Assembly (NCBI RefSeq): GCF_005938085.1
Contig: NZ_SMZK01000001.1
Coordinates: 1,426,001 to 1,490,000 of the forward strand
Direction: 5' to 3'
From: Haloterrigena sp. H1
Lineage (GTDB): Archaea > Halobacteriota > Halobacteria > Halobacteriales > Natrialbaceae
DNA length: 64,000 nt
Shown: piece after piece, positions 53,275 to 61,511 of the stretch
Layout: each line of letters starts with the position of its first letter
How positions within the stretch are numbered: the stretch's first letter is position 1
The notes under the pieces: model-generated
Seen by the model: the letters and a program-made list of their open reading frames with translations, nothing else
The model's database searches: none
What the model was told of the DNA's origin: nothing
Made by a program: the position numbers and the translations under genes

Positions 53275-54609
53275 ATGACAGCTATGACAGGGGTGTCGTC
53301 GATCTCGAGTCACGCCTTCGCGATAATTCTCGTTGCCGTGGTCCTCAGCGGTGCAATGGCAGGCGTTGCAGCCGGCAAGTCGGCCGCCGGAGTGGGGACA
53401 GTCGGGTCGACGAACGCGCTCGAGTCCGTGCTCAACGAGACGACCGACGAACTCGAGTCCACGACGGAACCCACCACTGACGATCTCGAGATTACGACCA
53501 ACGAGACGACCGCAGCGGTGGAAAACACAACCAAGACCCTCGACGACACCGTCTCGAGCACGACGGAACTCACCACTGACGACCTCGAGACCACGACCAA
53601 CGAGACGACTCAGACGGTAGAAAAGACGGCCGAGACGCTCGACGACACCCTCAACGCCACTGCGGAAACCGTAGACGGCACCGTCAACGAAACGCCGGAG
53701 GTGATTGACGGCGGCAACGCGACTGCCAACGCCTCTCTCGGTGTGGGATCGGACTCGACGCGAGCGGCCCAGACCCCGAGTGCCGATCCCGACGGCCCCG
53801 ATACCGGGGAGCAGGGACCCAACGAGACGGCCGGTCGCGGTGACGACGCTAGCGGTCCCGCCGATCCACCGAGTACGGGCGAAGCAGCAGCGAACGCCGT
53901 CCTGGTCGGGCTGTTAGGTGCAATCGCGTCCGGCACTGCAGCGAGCAACGCGGCCGGGGCTGGGACATCCGGTGTCGCCGGAAGCGCAGGTACCGCGGCC
54001 GCCGGCTGGCTGAGCACCCTCCGCGAGGCGGTCCATCTTCGACGGCCAGGAACTGACAACCTGCGACGTGCGGGGACTGATCTTTGGAAAGCCCTGCCGA
54101 TCTTTCGTTACAGCCGCTACGACGACTCCGATCCGCTCGAGCACGATCGCCGACGCGCGATCTACGAGACGATTCGGGACCGGCCAGGTACCTACCTCTC
54201 GGCGGTTAGCGACCGGACCGAGATCCCCCTCTCGACGGTTCGGTATCACGTCCGGATTCTCGAGGACGAAGGCCTGCTCACGACGCGCACGGTCAACGGG
54301 AAGCGCCGTTACTTCCTCGAGGACGACGATGCCGAACTCCAGGCCGCCCTCGAAGACCCCGCAAAGCGGGCCGTCCTTGAGGCGATCGCTGACTGCGGGC
54401 GGGTCCATAACAGCCAGCTGGCGGACGAGCTCGACCGCGACCCAAGTACGGTTTCTCACCACCTTGCTGCACTCGAGGACGACGGGTTGGTCGTCCGAGA
54501 GCGGGACGGCCGCTCGATCGTCAACGGCCTGCCGCCGCGCGTCGCGGCGGCGCTGGCCGACGACCCGACGCCGGCTGCCGACGCAAGTGCCGCGCCGGCT
54601 GACGACTGA
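53275..54609 (+). CDS. membrane-anchored winged-helix transcriptional regulator
   Basis: A 444-residue protein with an unusual layout. Residues about 12-32 form a signal peptide or first membrane helix. Residues 35-200 are Thr/Asn/Glu/Asp-rich and full of N-glycosylation sequons (NET, NTT, NAT), so this part is probably outside the cell; it contains a 33-residue tandem repeat. A second hydrophobic segment is at about 205-225. The cytoplasmic end holds two winged-helix domains: one at about 286-352 (LSAVSDRTEIPLSTVRYHVR) and one at 355-425 (QLADELDRDPSTVSHHLAAL). This suggests a one-component sensor that carries a surface signal to DNA. The start may be ATG 53275 or 53287. Confidence 0.8.
   Translation: MTAMTGVSSISSHAFAIILVAVVLSGAMAGVAAGKSAAGVGTVGSTNALESVLNETTDELESTTEPTTDDLEITTNETTAAVENTTKTLDDTVSSTTELTTDDLETTTNETTQTVEKTAETLDDTLNATAETVDGTVNETPEVIDGGNATANASLGVGSDSTRAAQTPSADPDGPDTGEQGPNETAGRGDDASGPADPPSTGEAAANAVLVGLLGAIASGTAASNAAGAGTSGVAGSAGTAAAGWLSTLREAVHLRRPGTDNLRRAGTDLWKALPIFRYSRYDDSDPLEHDRRRAIYETIRDRPGTYLSAVSDRTEIPLSTVRYHVRILEDEGLLTTRTVNGKRRYFLEDDDAELQAALEDPAKRAVLEAIADCGRVHNSQLADELDRDPSTVSHHLAALEDDGLVVRERDGRSIVNGLPPRVAAALADDPTPAADASAAPADD
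53461..53658 (+). repeat. two tandem 99-bp coding repeats
   Basis: Copies 53461-53559 and 53560-53658 encode 33-residue units, each running from TTE(P/L)TTDDLE through TTNETT to TLDDT. A third, degenerate unit may follow. They lie in the extracellular region of the membrane regulator. Confidence 0.75.
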
Positions 54610-54939
54610 TCACGGGCTCGTCTCGAAGTACAGTTCTGCGTGCTTCTCGCAGCCGGGATTGAACGCCGCATCGCAAGCCGGGCAGCGATAGTCGGCCTCG
54701 AGATAGTCCGGGACGGGAAGCGTGGTATCACAGACGCCACACAGGACGGACGGCTCGTCGAATCGGTCACGCGGCCACGGCACCGCCTCGTGATCCGTCC
54801 GTTCCTCGTGACAGCGAAAACAGGGATAGTAACACTCACAGCACGCAAATTTGAACGCGACGACGTCACGGTCGGTGCGGTAGTGAGCACACCGGGTTTC
54901 CGGGCCGACGTCGACGCCGCGGACGGGCGGGCTCGACAT
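54610..54939 (-). CDS. CHY zinc finger protein
   Basis: A 109-residue protein dense in Cys/His. It has CAHYRTDRDVV, CCECYYPCFRCHEE, CGVCDTTL, CPACDAAFNPGC and a final H, matching the CHY zinc finger order (about nine Cys plus His ligands for three zinc ions). Related proteins act in redox or protein import quality control in eukaryotes; the archaeal role is unknown. It converges with the membrane regulator, with the stop codons almost touching. Confidence 0.88.
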   Translation of the reverse strand: MSSPPVRGVDVGPETRCAHYRTDRDVVAFKFACCECYYPCFRCHEERTDHEAVPWPRDRFDEPSVLCGVCDTTLPVPDYLEADYRCPACDAAFNPGCEKHAELYFETSP

Positions 54940-55126
54940 GGCGTGTTCGGTCGAGTCGACGGGATGAGATGTCTTCGAGGTTGCGGTCGGATGCGACGTC
55001 GAGAGCGAGCAGGCGTCGACTGTCGTGGTATCTGCTCACATGGCGAAGGCAGAACGGTGGCAGTGAGCGACACAGCTGCAGCTACCGCTCAAGCGCCCGC
55101 GAGCGAACTCGACCGGCGTCGAATCG

Positions 55127-55669
55127 TCACTCGAACTGGGCGGTGTCGCCGCGCCGGTAGCGGTCGACACGGCGGTAGCCGTGGACGGTCGCGCTGGGGT
55201 CGAGTTCGATCTCGTAACGTCCGATGATGTCCTGTGTATCGGGGACGGCCCGTCGTTCGACGACCTCGACGACGGCCCGCCAGCCGTCGTCGGTCGGCGA
55301 GATCTCGCTGACGCCGTCGAACTCGTGGCCGATGAGCTGGCCGGCGGTCGACTGGACGGTCTCTCGAACGGCGAGAATCCCCGCGATCTCCTCGGCGGCG
55401 TCGACGTCCGCGTCGACCGCCCCGGGATCGGTCTTTTCCTCCGCTGTCATTGTCGTCGTGCCGCGAGACCTGGGTTGCTCGACGTCACCGCTTTCGGCCT
55501 GTTCGTCGGGCTGTTCCTCGGCCTCGGCTGTCTGACTGTCGCTCACTGTTGGATCACTCTCGTCGTGCTGATAGCAGAAGCCGTCGTCCTGTGCCGGCCG
55601 CGAGCAGCGCTCGCCGTCTTCGGTGCGAGCCTTACACTGCGCCTGTGATTGGGTGTCGGCTTCGGCCAT
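55127..55669 (-). CDS. gvpO: gas vesicle protein GvpO with N-terminal zinc-knuckle extension
   Basis: A 180-residue protein. The last 95 residues (AEEIAGILAVRETVQSTAG, then the FDGVSEISPTDDGWRAVVEVVE core and IIGRYEIELDP) match GvpO. The first 30 residues contain a Cys/His cluster, CKARTEDGERCSRPAQDDGFCYQHD, spaced like a small zinc knuckle. An acidic linker joins the two. GvpO is needed for gas vesicle formation in haloarchaea. It is the last gene of the gvpA-N-O unit. Confidence 0.87.
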   Translation of the reverse strand: MAEADTQSQAQCKARTEDGERCSRPAQDDGFCYQHDESDPTVSDSQTAEAEEQPDEQAESGDVEQPRSRGTTTMTAEEKTDPGAVDADVDAAEEIAGILAVRETVQSTAGQLIGHEFDGVSEISPTDDGWRAVVEVVERRAVPDTQDIIGRYEIELDPSATVHGYRRVDRYRRGDTAQFE

Positions 55670-55725
55670 TGGTCTGCGTTCGGTGTGCTCTGTAAGTCGT
55701 CTGATTCGATGCTGCCGTCTGTGGG

Positions 55726-56751
55726 TCAAATCGTCTCGCTGATCTGCGATCGCAGGGTATCGATGTCGCCGCCGTCTTCGCCCGCGACCTTCGGTGCGAG
55801 CACGTCAGTGAAGACGGTCGCTAACGTCTCGTCGTCGAACGTGCCGGATTCGTCGTGCCCATCGAAGACGGCAAGCCCCTTCGCCGCCGTGATCGCTGCC
55901 CGCGTACCGACGACGATCTCGAGCCCGTCGCGAAGCGCTCGCGTCGTCTCGACGACGGTCGCGATGTCGTCGTCCGACAGGTCGACGTGTGCGCGGACGA
56001 TCTCGCGTTCGGTCTCGGCGTCGTAGTAGTCGACGTGGACGCCGACGAATCGGTCGAGGAGCGCGTCCTGCTGTTCGTGGACGCCGGCGTACTCCACGTC
56101 GTTGGACGTGAGGATCGCCCGGAACTCGGGGTGGACGTCGATCGTCCGGTCCTCGCCGCGCTTGCCGGGTCGCTCGAGGACGCCCTCCTCGAAGACCGAG
56201 AGCAGGACGTTGTGGGCGACGGGGTCGCTGCGCGAGAACTCGTTGTAGACGAGCGTCGCGCCCTCTCGAACGGCGACCGAGAGTGGGTTGTCGACCCAGC
56301 GTTCGCGGACGATCTCGGTCTGCTTGCTGACCCCGCCGACGAACTGGTCGTGCTCTTTGTAGCGTTCGCCGCCGGCGTGGGCACCGACCAGCGCCGCCGT
56401 ATCGACTGCGTCGTCGCCGTTGATCCAGACGACCGGGCGGCCGCGTTCGGCAGCGACCGACAGCGCGAGTGCTGTCTTCCCACAGCCAGTCGGCCCGAGC
56501 AGGTGGACCGGCTGGTCGGCCTCGAGCCAGCCCGCGATTCGCTCTTGGAGGTGTTCGACGGCGTCGGTTTCGACGAACGGTTCTGGGATGACGTCGCCCG
56601 GATCGGAAAGCGGACTGTCGCCGTTTCGTTTGCTGGCGCTCGATGCCGTTCGCGCGAGCTCTTTCTTCGCTTTGCGTCCTTCCTTCTGTGCGCGACTGGC
56701 CCTGATCTTACGACCGCGGACCGTGCGCTTGCGCGAGGCGTCGTCGGCCAT
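55726..56751 (-). CDS. gvpN: gas vesicle ATPase GvpN
   Basis: A 341-residue MoxR-type AAA+ ATPase. Walker A is GPTGCGKTALAL (about residues 85-96) and Walker B/sensor features follow in TLVYNEFSRSDP and FRAILTSNDVEYAGV. GvpN is required for enlargement of gas vesicles. The first 45 residues are a basic, Arg/Lys-rich extension, unusual in this acidic proteome. It lies six bases after gvpA and 56 before gvpO. Confidence 0.93.
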   Translation of the reverse strand: MADDASRKRTVRGRKIRASRAQKEGRKAKKELARTASSASKRNGDSPLSDPGDVIPEPFVETDAVEHLQERIAGWLEADQPVHLLGPTGCGKTALALSVAAERGRPVVWINGDDAVDTAALVGAHAGGERYKEHDQFVGGVSKQTEIVRERWVDNPLSVAVREGATLVYNEFSRSDPVAHNVLLSVFEEGVLERPGKRGEDRTIDVHPEFRAILTSNDVEYAGVHEQQDALLDRFVGVHVDYYDAETEREIVRAHVDLSDDDIATVVETTRALRDGLEIVVGTRAAITAAKGLAVFDGHDESGTFDDETLATVFTDVLAPKVAGEDGGDIDTLRSQISETI

Positions 56752-56757
56752 GCGGGG

Positions 56758-57045
56758 TTATTCGGTGGTTGACTTCGGCGACGATTCGGGGCGGGGCTCG
56801 ACCTCGAGTTCTTCGAGCTCCTCGAGTTCGCCCTCCGCCGTGGCTTGCTCAATTTTTGCGATCTCCTCCGCGTAGTGCAGGAAGGTGTCGACGGAGGCGA
56901 CGACGACGCGGGCTTCGATCGTCAGCAGCTCGATCCCGACGACCGAGATCCGGGCCCAGACGTCGATGACGACGCCCTTATCGAGGACGCGGTCGAGTAC
57001 CTCCGCGAGACTCGAGGAGTCGGGTCTTCGTTGTGGTTGTGCCAT
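56758..57045 (-). CDS. gvpA: gas vesicle structural protein GvpA with acidic C-terminal tail
   Basis: A 95-residue GvpA, the main shell protein. [41 protein letters not shown] and [11 protein letters not shown] give the canonical alpha-beta-beta-alpha core. The C-terminus extends beyond the usual 76 or so residues by a Glu-rich tail ([16 protein letters not shown]). The start is ATG 57045 with GGGAG just upstream. It is first in the minus-strand gvpA-N-O unit; no gvpC follows, unlike classical clusters. Confidence 0.95.
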   Translation of the reverse strand: MAQPQRRPDSSSLAEVLDRVLDKGVVIDVWARISVVGIELLTIEARVVVASVDTFLHYAEEIAKIEQATAEGELEELEELEVEPRPESSPKSTTE

Positions 57046-57203
57046 ACTCCCTGATGTTGACCGGCCCTCCGTAACACGACTCGGACTGCGGCTGCAAGCA
57101 CGCTGGCTCGAGCCCGTCTGCTTCCCAGAGAGCGCCCACCTTCGTATTGGACAGGCCTCGAGACTGTGGAGGATGCAACTGCAAGCACTACCGTAACCCA
57201 CCG

Positions 57204-57219
57204 GAACAACGAATTGTTC
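57204..57219. promoter_or_regulatory. palindrome in the gvpA/gvpF intergenic region
   Basis: GAACAA and TTGTTC are perfect 6-base arms around CGAA. It lies about 160 bases before gvpA and 195 before gvpF. Confidence 0.45.
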
Positions 57220-57294
57220 ATGACGATACTCGAGTGCTCGTTGCGGTGTCCGCACGGAGCACAGCTATCAAGCCTATGTCAGCTAGTTATCCTC

Positions 57295-57307
57295 CCTCCG
57301 ACGGAGG
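57295..57307. repeat. inverted repeat 106 bases before gvpF
   Basis: CCTCCG-A-CGGAGG, 6-base arms with a one-base centre. Confidence 0.35.
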
Positions 57308-57412
57308 CGGCGTGTTCCGATCGTCTGTCTCTCCCCGTGACGCTCGACGCGGCCGACCAGACACGAGACTGGACGGAGAGTCCGTCGCATCAGTTCAACG
57401 GGTGATCCACCG

Positions 57413-58033
57413 ATGACCAACCGGTACGTCTATGGAATCGTCGACGGCGATACGGTCGAGTTCGAGACCGAAGCCGTCGCCGGTGCCGAGCGCGTCTACA
57501 CGATCTCTCATCGGCGACTCGGTGCCGTCGTCTCCGATATCGACACGACCGATCCCGAGGAAACTGACGAGGATGCACAGCGCCATGACGACGTTCTCCG
57601 GGAGATCATGGACTACGACGGTGGAACGACGGTCGTTCCCATGCAGTTCGGCATGGCCTTCGAGGGGGATCGGGAACTGAAGAACGTCCTGCGTGGGGCG
57701 CGACCGGCGTTCCGACGCGCGATGACCGATATCGAGGGCCGGTTCGAACTCGGCCTCAAACTCGTTCGCGAGGACGACGCCGACGTCGACCGTGAGGCGA
57801 TCGAAGACGAGGTCGCTGATCGTCTCGGGCCAATTGCCGCACAGTCGGTCGCGAATGATCTGTTCAGCGATCGGCTCGTCCTCAATCGCTCGTATCTCGT
57901 CGATCGCAACGAACGTGAGGCGTTCGACGACGCGGTCGCCGATTTCGAGGACGACCGCGACGACCTCATGGTCCGATATACGGGTCCGTTCGCGCCGTAC
58001 AGTTTCGTCGACGTCAAAATCGGTGCTCAGTAA
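57413..58033 (+). CDS. gvpF: gas vesicle protein GvpF
   Basis: A 206-residue GvpF/L-type protein. RYVYGIVDG opens the first domain, PMQFGMAFEGDRELKNVLR is the conserved middle, and the family's C-terminal YTGPFAPYSFVDVKI is present. GvpF binds GvpA monomers and takes part in nucleation. It is the first gene of the plus-strand unit, divergent from gvpA. Confidence 0.94.
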   Translation: MTNRYVYGIVDGDTVEFETEAVAGAERVYTISHRRLGAVVSDIDTTDPEETDEDAQRHDDVLREIMDYDGGTTVVPMQFGMAFEGDRELKNVLRGARPAFRRAMTDIEGRFELGLKLVREDDADVDREAIEDEVADRLGPIAAQSVANDLFSDRLVLNRSYLVDRNEREAFDDAVADFEDDRDDLMVRYTGPFAPYSFVDVKIGAQ

Positions 58034-58036
58034 TCT

Positions 58037-58291
58037 ATGTTCGTCCTCGACGACCTTCTGTTCCGGCCGTTCGTCGGTATCATCGACGCGCTCCACACCA
58101 TCGCGCTCGACGAACTCTACGACGTCGAGGCCCTCGAGGACGACCTCAAAGAAAACCAGTTGCTGTACGAACTCGGCGAGCGCTCCGAGGCGGAGTACCA
58201 GCGCCGCAAGGAGGAACTCGAGGCGGAACTCGAAACTGCCCGCGACGTCCACGAGCGGCTCGCAAGCGGCCGTGTGGAGGTAAAACGATAA
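58037..58291 (+). CDS. gvpG: gas vesicle protein GvpG
   Basis: An 84-residue GvpG. VLDDLLFRPFVGIIDALHTIA is the typical amphipathic N-terminus, followed by a charged coiled-coil region (EYQRRKEELEAELETARDV). It is an accessory assembly protein. It begins three bases after gvpF and overlaps gvpH by one base. Confidence 0.93.
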   Translation: MFVLDDLLFRPFVGIIDALHTIALDELYDVEALEDDLKENQLLYELGERSEAEYQRRKEELEAELETARDVHERLASGRVEVKR

Positions 58292-58857
58292 TGACCGACC
58301 AGCCCCCGACCGACGACCGCGACGAATCGGACGACCACCGCACCACCGACGATCACCTCGCTGATGAGAGCGACCACTGGCTCTCGAGCCTGCTATCGGC
58401 GCTCGAGTCGCTCGAGAGCGGCGTGACGTCGGCCTCGGGGCGACGGCGGAGCGATCGGGCCGTCTTCGATTACGACATCTCGATCCGACCGGCCGACGAC
58501 CTCTCGGCCGACGACTCGCCGCTTGGACGACATCCGGGCGGCGACAGGGATCGATCACGGATGCGACGGATTCGATCGGCGGGCCCCTCGAGCGATCACA
58601 ACGTGGCGATCCGCGCCGACGACGACGAACTGCTGGTCACGGCGGACGTCGCCGGTGCCGACCCGGACGACGTTACAGTCGGCTTCGACGACTCGATCCT
58701 CGTCGTCGCCGTTGGAGGGACCGAACTCGATCGGATCGAGGTTCCCTGGCGAGAGACGGACTCTCGGGCGACGATCAAAAACGGGATACTCACCGTTCAG
58801 GTCAGGCCGGAGACGACAGAGACCGAGGGACCGGATGCGGGGGAGGACGACAAATGA
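58291..58857 (+). CDS. gvpH: gas vesicle protein GvpH (Hsp20-like)
   Basis: A 188-residue protein with an acidic, variable N-terminal region and a C-terminal alpha-crystallin-like domain from about residue 105 (VAIRADDDELLVTADVAGAD, later IKNGILTVQVRPE). GvpH is an accessory chaperone-like protein. The same Hsp20-type ending is seen in the small protein before cdc48 at 28760. It overlaps the next gene by four bases. Confidence 0.92.
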   Translation: MTDQPPTDDRDESDDHRTTDDHLADESDHWLSSLLSALESLESGVTSASGRRRSDRAVFDYDISIRPADDLSADDSPLGRHPGGDRDRSRMRRIRSAGPSSDHNVAIRADDDELLVTADVAGADPDDVTVGFDDSILVVAVGGTELDRIEVPWRETDSRATIKNGILTVQVRPETTETEGPDAGEDDK

Positions 58858-59756
58858 GTGATGCCGAATCCGCCGACGATTTCCTCGAAGAGGCGGACGC
58901 GGGCCTCGAGCGACTCGAGGACACCCTCGGAAATCTCGACGACCTCGACGAACTCGAGGGCGAGACCGTCGAGACGGTGATCGGCGACGTCGACACCCTC
59001 GTCCGGGTCGCCGACGAACTCGTCGAGTTGCTCAACGAGCTAGATCTCAGTGAGTTACCGGACGCGGTCGACGAGGAGGAACTTCTGGACGCGATCGACG
59101 TCGGCGAGATTCCCGACGCGATCGCGAACGACGACGACGGTGTGTCTGACGCCGTCGAATTCACGAAACTGTTCGACGCGATCGACCTGCTGAACGCCTG
59201 GAACGCCACGGATCTGACCGACATCTGGCAGGAGAAACGTGAACTCGACGACGCTGTCGACGACCTCGCGGACGGCGACGATGCCGGAATGATCGAAGAC
59301 ACGGTGTCGGATCTCGCTGACGACGATGACGGGCAGTTAGTCGGTGACGACGAGGCTCTCATCGAGACGGACATGGACGCGGTGTCCGCGACGAAGGCGG
59401 CGCTCGGCGATATCGACGTCGCCGAGGACCCGGAAGCCTATCAGGTCGCCATCCAGCAGCAGGCGATGGCCGGCATCGACGCCTTCCGGACGGCCCTCCT
59501 CGAGACGCACGAGCGATTCGAGCGACTCTACGAGTTCAACCGCGAGAAGATGCGTCGGCAGGACACGAGCACGGACTCGCGGAATCCGACAGCGTCATCG
59601 ACGATCCCCACCGACCGGCGGGATCTCGGCGGCGGGGCCCGCTATTCGACGGTGCCACAGGACGTGAAGCTCTCGACGGCACCCTCCCGAAAACGGATCT
59701 ACGGCCGTCGGTTCGAACTCGAGCGGGAACGACGACGGAGAACCAATCATGACTGA
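58854..59756 (+). CDS. 300-residue gas vesicle cluster protein with acidic body and basic tail
   Basis: It occupies the position of gvpI, between gvpH and gvpJ, but is about twice as long as GvpI. Residues 1-150 are very acidic and built of Leu/Asp/Ile-rich segments such as ELPDAVDEEELLDAIDVGEIP, then LFDAIDLLNAW and TDIWQEKRELDDAV. A helical region (AYQVAIQQQAMAGIDAFRTA) follows. The last 65 residues are Ser/Thr-rich and strongly basic (SRKRIYGRRFELERERRRR), recalling the basic character of GvpI. Extra genes have been described at this place in haloalkaliphile clusters. Assignment as a GvpI fusion is inference. Confidence 0.72.
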   Translation: MSDAESADDFLEEADAGLERLEDTLGNLDDLDELEGETVETVIGDVDTLVRVADELVELLNELDLSELPDAVDEEELLDAIDVGEIPDAIANDDDGVSDAVEFTKLFDAIDLLNAWNATDLTDIWQEKRELDDAVDDLADGDDAGMIEDTVSDLADDDDGQLVGDDEALIETDMDAVSATKAALGDIDVAEDPEAYQVAIQQQAMAGIDAFRTALLETHERFERLYEFNREKMRRQDTSTDSRNPTASSTIPTDRRDLGGGARYSTVPQDVKLSTAPSRKRIYGRRFELERERRRRTNHD

Positions 59757-59844
59757 CCCACCAACGCGGCGACTGAACGGCTGTGAGGGGCGTCCGACCA
59801 ACCTTCGGCCCAGTCTCACCGGCGGTGATCACGATGGTCGATGA
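59749..59844 (+). CDS. possible 31-residue coupling peptide upstream of gvpJ
   Basis: ATG 59749 overlaps the preceding stop codon region (ATGACTGA), and the TGA at 59842-59844 lies 11 bases inside gvpJ. The peptide begins MTDPPTRRLNGCEGR and is basic. It could be translated to carry ribosomes from the previous gene to gvpJ. Nothing beyond this geometry supports it. Confidence 0.25.
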   Translation: MTDPPTRRLNGCEGRPTNLRPSLTGGDHDGR

Positions 59845-60229
59845 CTTCCAGCCTAGCCGCCAGAAGGCTGATCTCGCGGAAGTCGTCGAGATGCTGCTCG
59901 ACAAGGGGATCGTCATCAATGCCGATATTGCGGTCTCGATCGGCGACACGCAACTGCTTGGCGTCCAAGTGCGGGCCGCGATCGCCTCCTTCGAGACCGC
60001 GGCGAAGTACGGCCTCGAGTTCCCCGAGGGAACGGACATGCGTCGCGTCGCCGAGGCGGCCGGCGATCCCGAACTCGCCGAGATGGACCGACCGAATCCG
60101 GTAATCGATCCGACTCGGAGCGTCAACGTCACCGCGGACGAGGCCGAGACGGACGCGACCGACGCGGAATCCGAGACCGACGGGACTGCTCGGGACGCGG
60201 CGGCAGAATCGGAGGGGGACGACACGTGA
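59834..60229 (+). CDS. gvpJ: gas vesicle protein GvpJ
   Basis: A 131-residue GvpA paralogue. The core [40 protein letters not shown] and [19 protein letters not shown] match GvpJ. The C-terminal 50 residues are acidic and variable. GvpJ is a minor shell/assembly protein. GGTGATCA lies just before the ATG at 59834 as a ribosome-binding site. It overlaps the gvpK start by four bases. Confidence 0.92.
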   Translation: MVDDFQPSRQKADLAEVVEMLLDKGIVINADIAVSIGDTQLLGVQVRAAIASFETAAKYGLEFPEGTDMRRVAEAAGDPELAEMDRPNPVIDPTRSVNVTADEAETDATDAESETDGTARDAAAESEGDDT

Positions 60230-60570
60230 CGGCGATCGACGTCGGCGACGGCGAGGATGCCCGGGACGGACTGATGACACTGGTCATCACCGTCGTCGAA
60301 ATCCTGATCGACGCACTCGAGCGCGAGGCGGTCCGTCGCATGGAGTCGGGGACCCTCTCGGACGAGGAGATCGAACGGCTCGGCAGCCAACTCGCGACGA
60401 TCGAGGCCGAGATCGAACAGCTCAAAGACGACGAGGGGATCGAAGACGGCGTCGACGACCTCCGGGGCGATCTGGACGGCTTGGTCACCGATGCGATCGA
60501 ACAACTACACGGCGAGCCGACGGCTGTCCAGCAACCCGGCTACTCCGTGTTCGGAGGTGAGGGTGAGTGA
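60226..60570 (+). CDS. gvpK: gas vesicle protein GvpK
   Basis: A 114-residue Gvp[40 protein letters not shown] and a following coiled-coil stretch are the family pattern. The start is GTG 60226, overlapping the gvpJ stop (GTGA). An accessory protein needed for vesicle formation. Confidence 0.93.
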   Translation: MTAIDVGDGEDARDGLMTLVITVVEILIDALEREAVRRMESGTLSDEEIERLGSQLATIEAEIEQLKDDEGIEDGVDDLRGDLDGLVTDAIEQLHGEPTAVQQPGYSVFGGEGE

Positions 60571-61511
60571 GCCACGATCGAACTGATGAGCCCGGCACCG
60601 ACGAGCATCTCGAGACGCTCGACGATCAGCCAGCCGAGGAGCGTGCCGAGCTGCCGGATATCGAGACGGGGCGCTACCTGTACTGTCTCGTCCAGACCGA
60701 CGCGGACGCTTCCCTCGAGACGACCGGCGTCGACGGCGAACCGGTCTCGATCATCGTCGAGGACGGTATCGGAGCCGTCGTCCACGCCTGTGACGGTATC
60801 TACGACTCGGCAAATCTCGCACAGATCCGGCGGTGGCTGGTTCGCCATCAGACGGTCGTCGACGAGGCGGGACAGGCCTTCGGAACACCGATCCCGTTCC
60901 AGTTCGACACGATCATTCGAGGTGACGACAGCGCCGTCCGCGAGTGGCTCCGAGAGGAGCGAGCGACCCTCGAGCGCGCGCTCTCCGGGCTGGCCGACCA
61001 CTGGGAATACCGCGTCGAAGTCGTCGAAGTCGATCCGATCGATGACGAAACGCTGACCGAACGCGACGAGCGACTGCGGGACCTCGACGAACGGATCGGC
61101 GACTCCGAGGAAGGGACGGCATTCCTGCTCGAGAAGCAGTTCGACCAGCGGCTGGCGGAACTGCGTGCCGCGCGACGGGAGTCGCTGACCGCCGACCTCG
61201 AGGAGCGACTGGCCGCCGAGGCGCGGGAAGTCCACGCCCTCGAGCGCTCGCCGAGTGCATCGCTGGCCGACGACCTGGCCGGCGGCGAGTCGGGCTCGAA
61301 CGGTGGCAGTGAAACCCTCTGTCGGCTCACGCTGTTGGCCCACGAAGACGACGAGGATGCGATCGGCTCGATACTCGACGACGTGGCCGCAAACGAGGGA
61401 CTCGAGGTCAGGTTCACAGGGCCGTGGCCGCCGTATACGTTCGCGCCGGAACTGGGCGGTGGCGACGACGGAGCCGCGTCCGACACTGACCGTCCGAACT
61501 CACAGCCATGA
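60567..61511 (+). CDS. gvpL: gas vesicle protein GvpL
   Basis: A 314-residue GvpF/L family protein. After a 35-residue acidic lead, [11 protein letters not shown] and the [10 protein letters not shown] segment match the first domain; the conserved [18 protein letters not shown] and the C-terminal [14 protein letters not shown] match the second. It is thought to bridge other Gvp proteins during assembly. The start is GTG 60567, overlapping the gvpK stop. Confidence 0.93.
   Translation: MSHDRTDEPGTDEHLETLDDQPAEERAELPDIETGRYLYCLVQTDADASLETTGVDGEPVSIIVEDGIGAVVHACDGIYDSANLAQIRRWLVRHQTVVDEAGQAFGTPIPFQFDTIIRGDDSAVREWLREERATLERALSGLADHWEYRVEVVEVDPIDDETLTERDERLRDLDERIGDSEEGTAFLLEKQFDQRLAELRAARRESLTADLEERLAAEAREVHALERSPSASLADDLAGGESGSNGGSETLCRLTLLAHEDDEDAIGSILDDVAANEGLEVRFTGPWPPYTFAPELGGGDDGAASDTDRPNSQP

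Larger units (their letters stand above)
57046..57412. promoter_or_regulatory. divergent gvpA/gvpF regulatory region
   Basis: A 367-base gap between the divergent gvpA and gvpF starts, with no gene. It must carry both promoters. Inverted repeats lie at 57204-57219 and 57295-57307. GGTGATC at 57401-57407 is a good ribosome-binding site for gvpF. No clear match to a strong TATA box was seen at the expected distance before either start. Confidence 0.55.
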
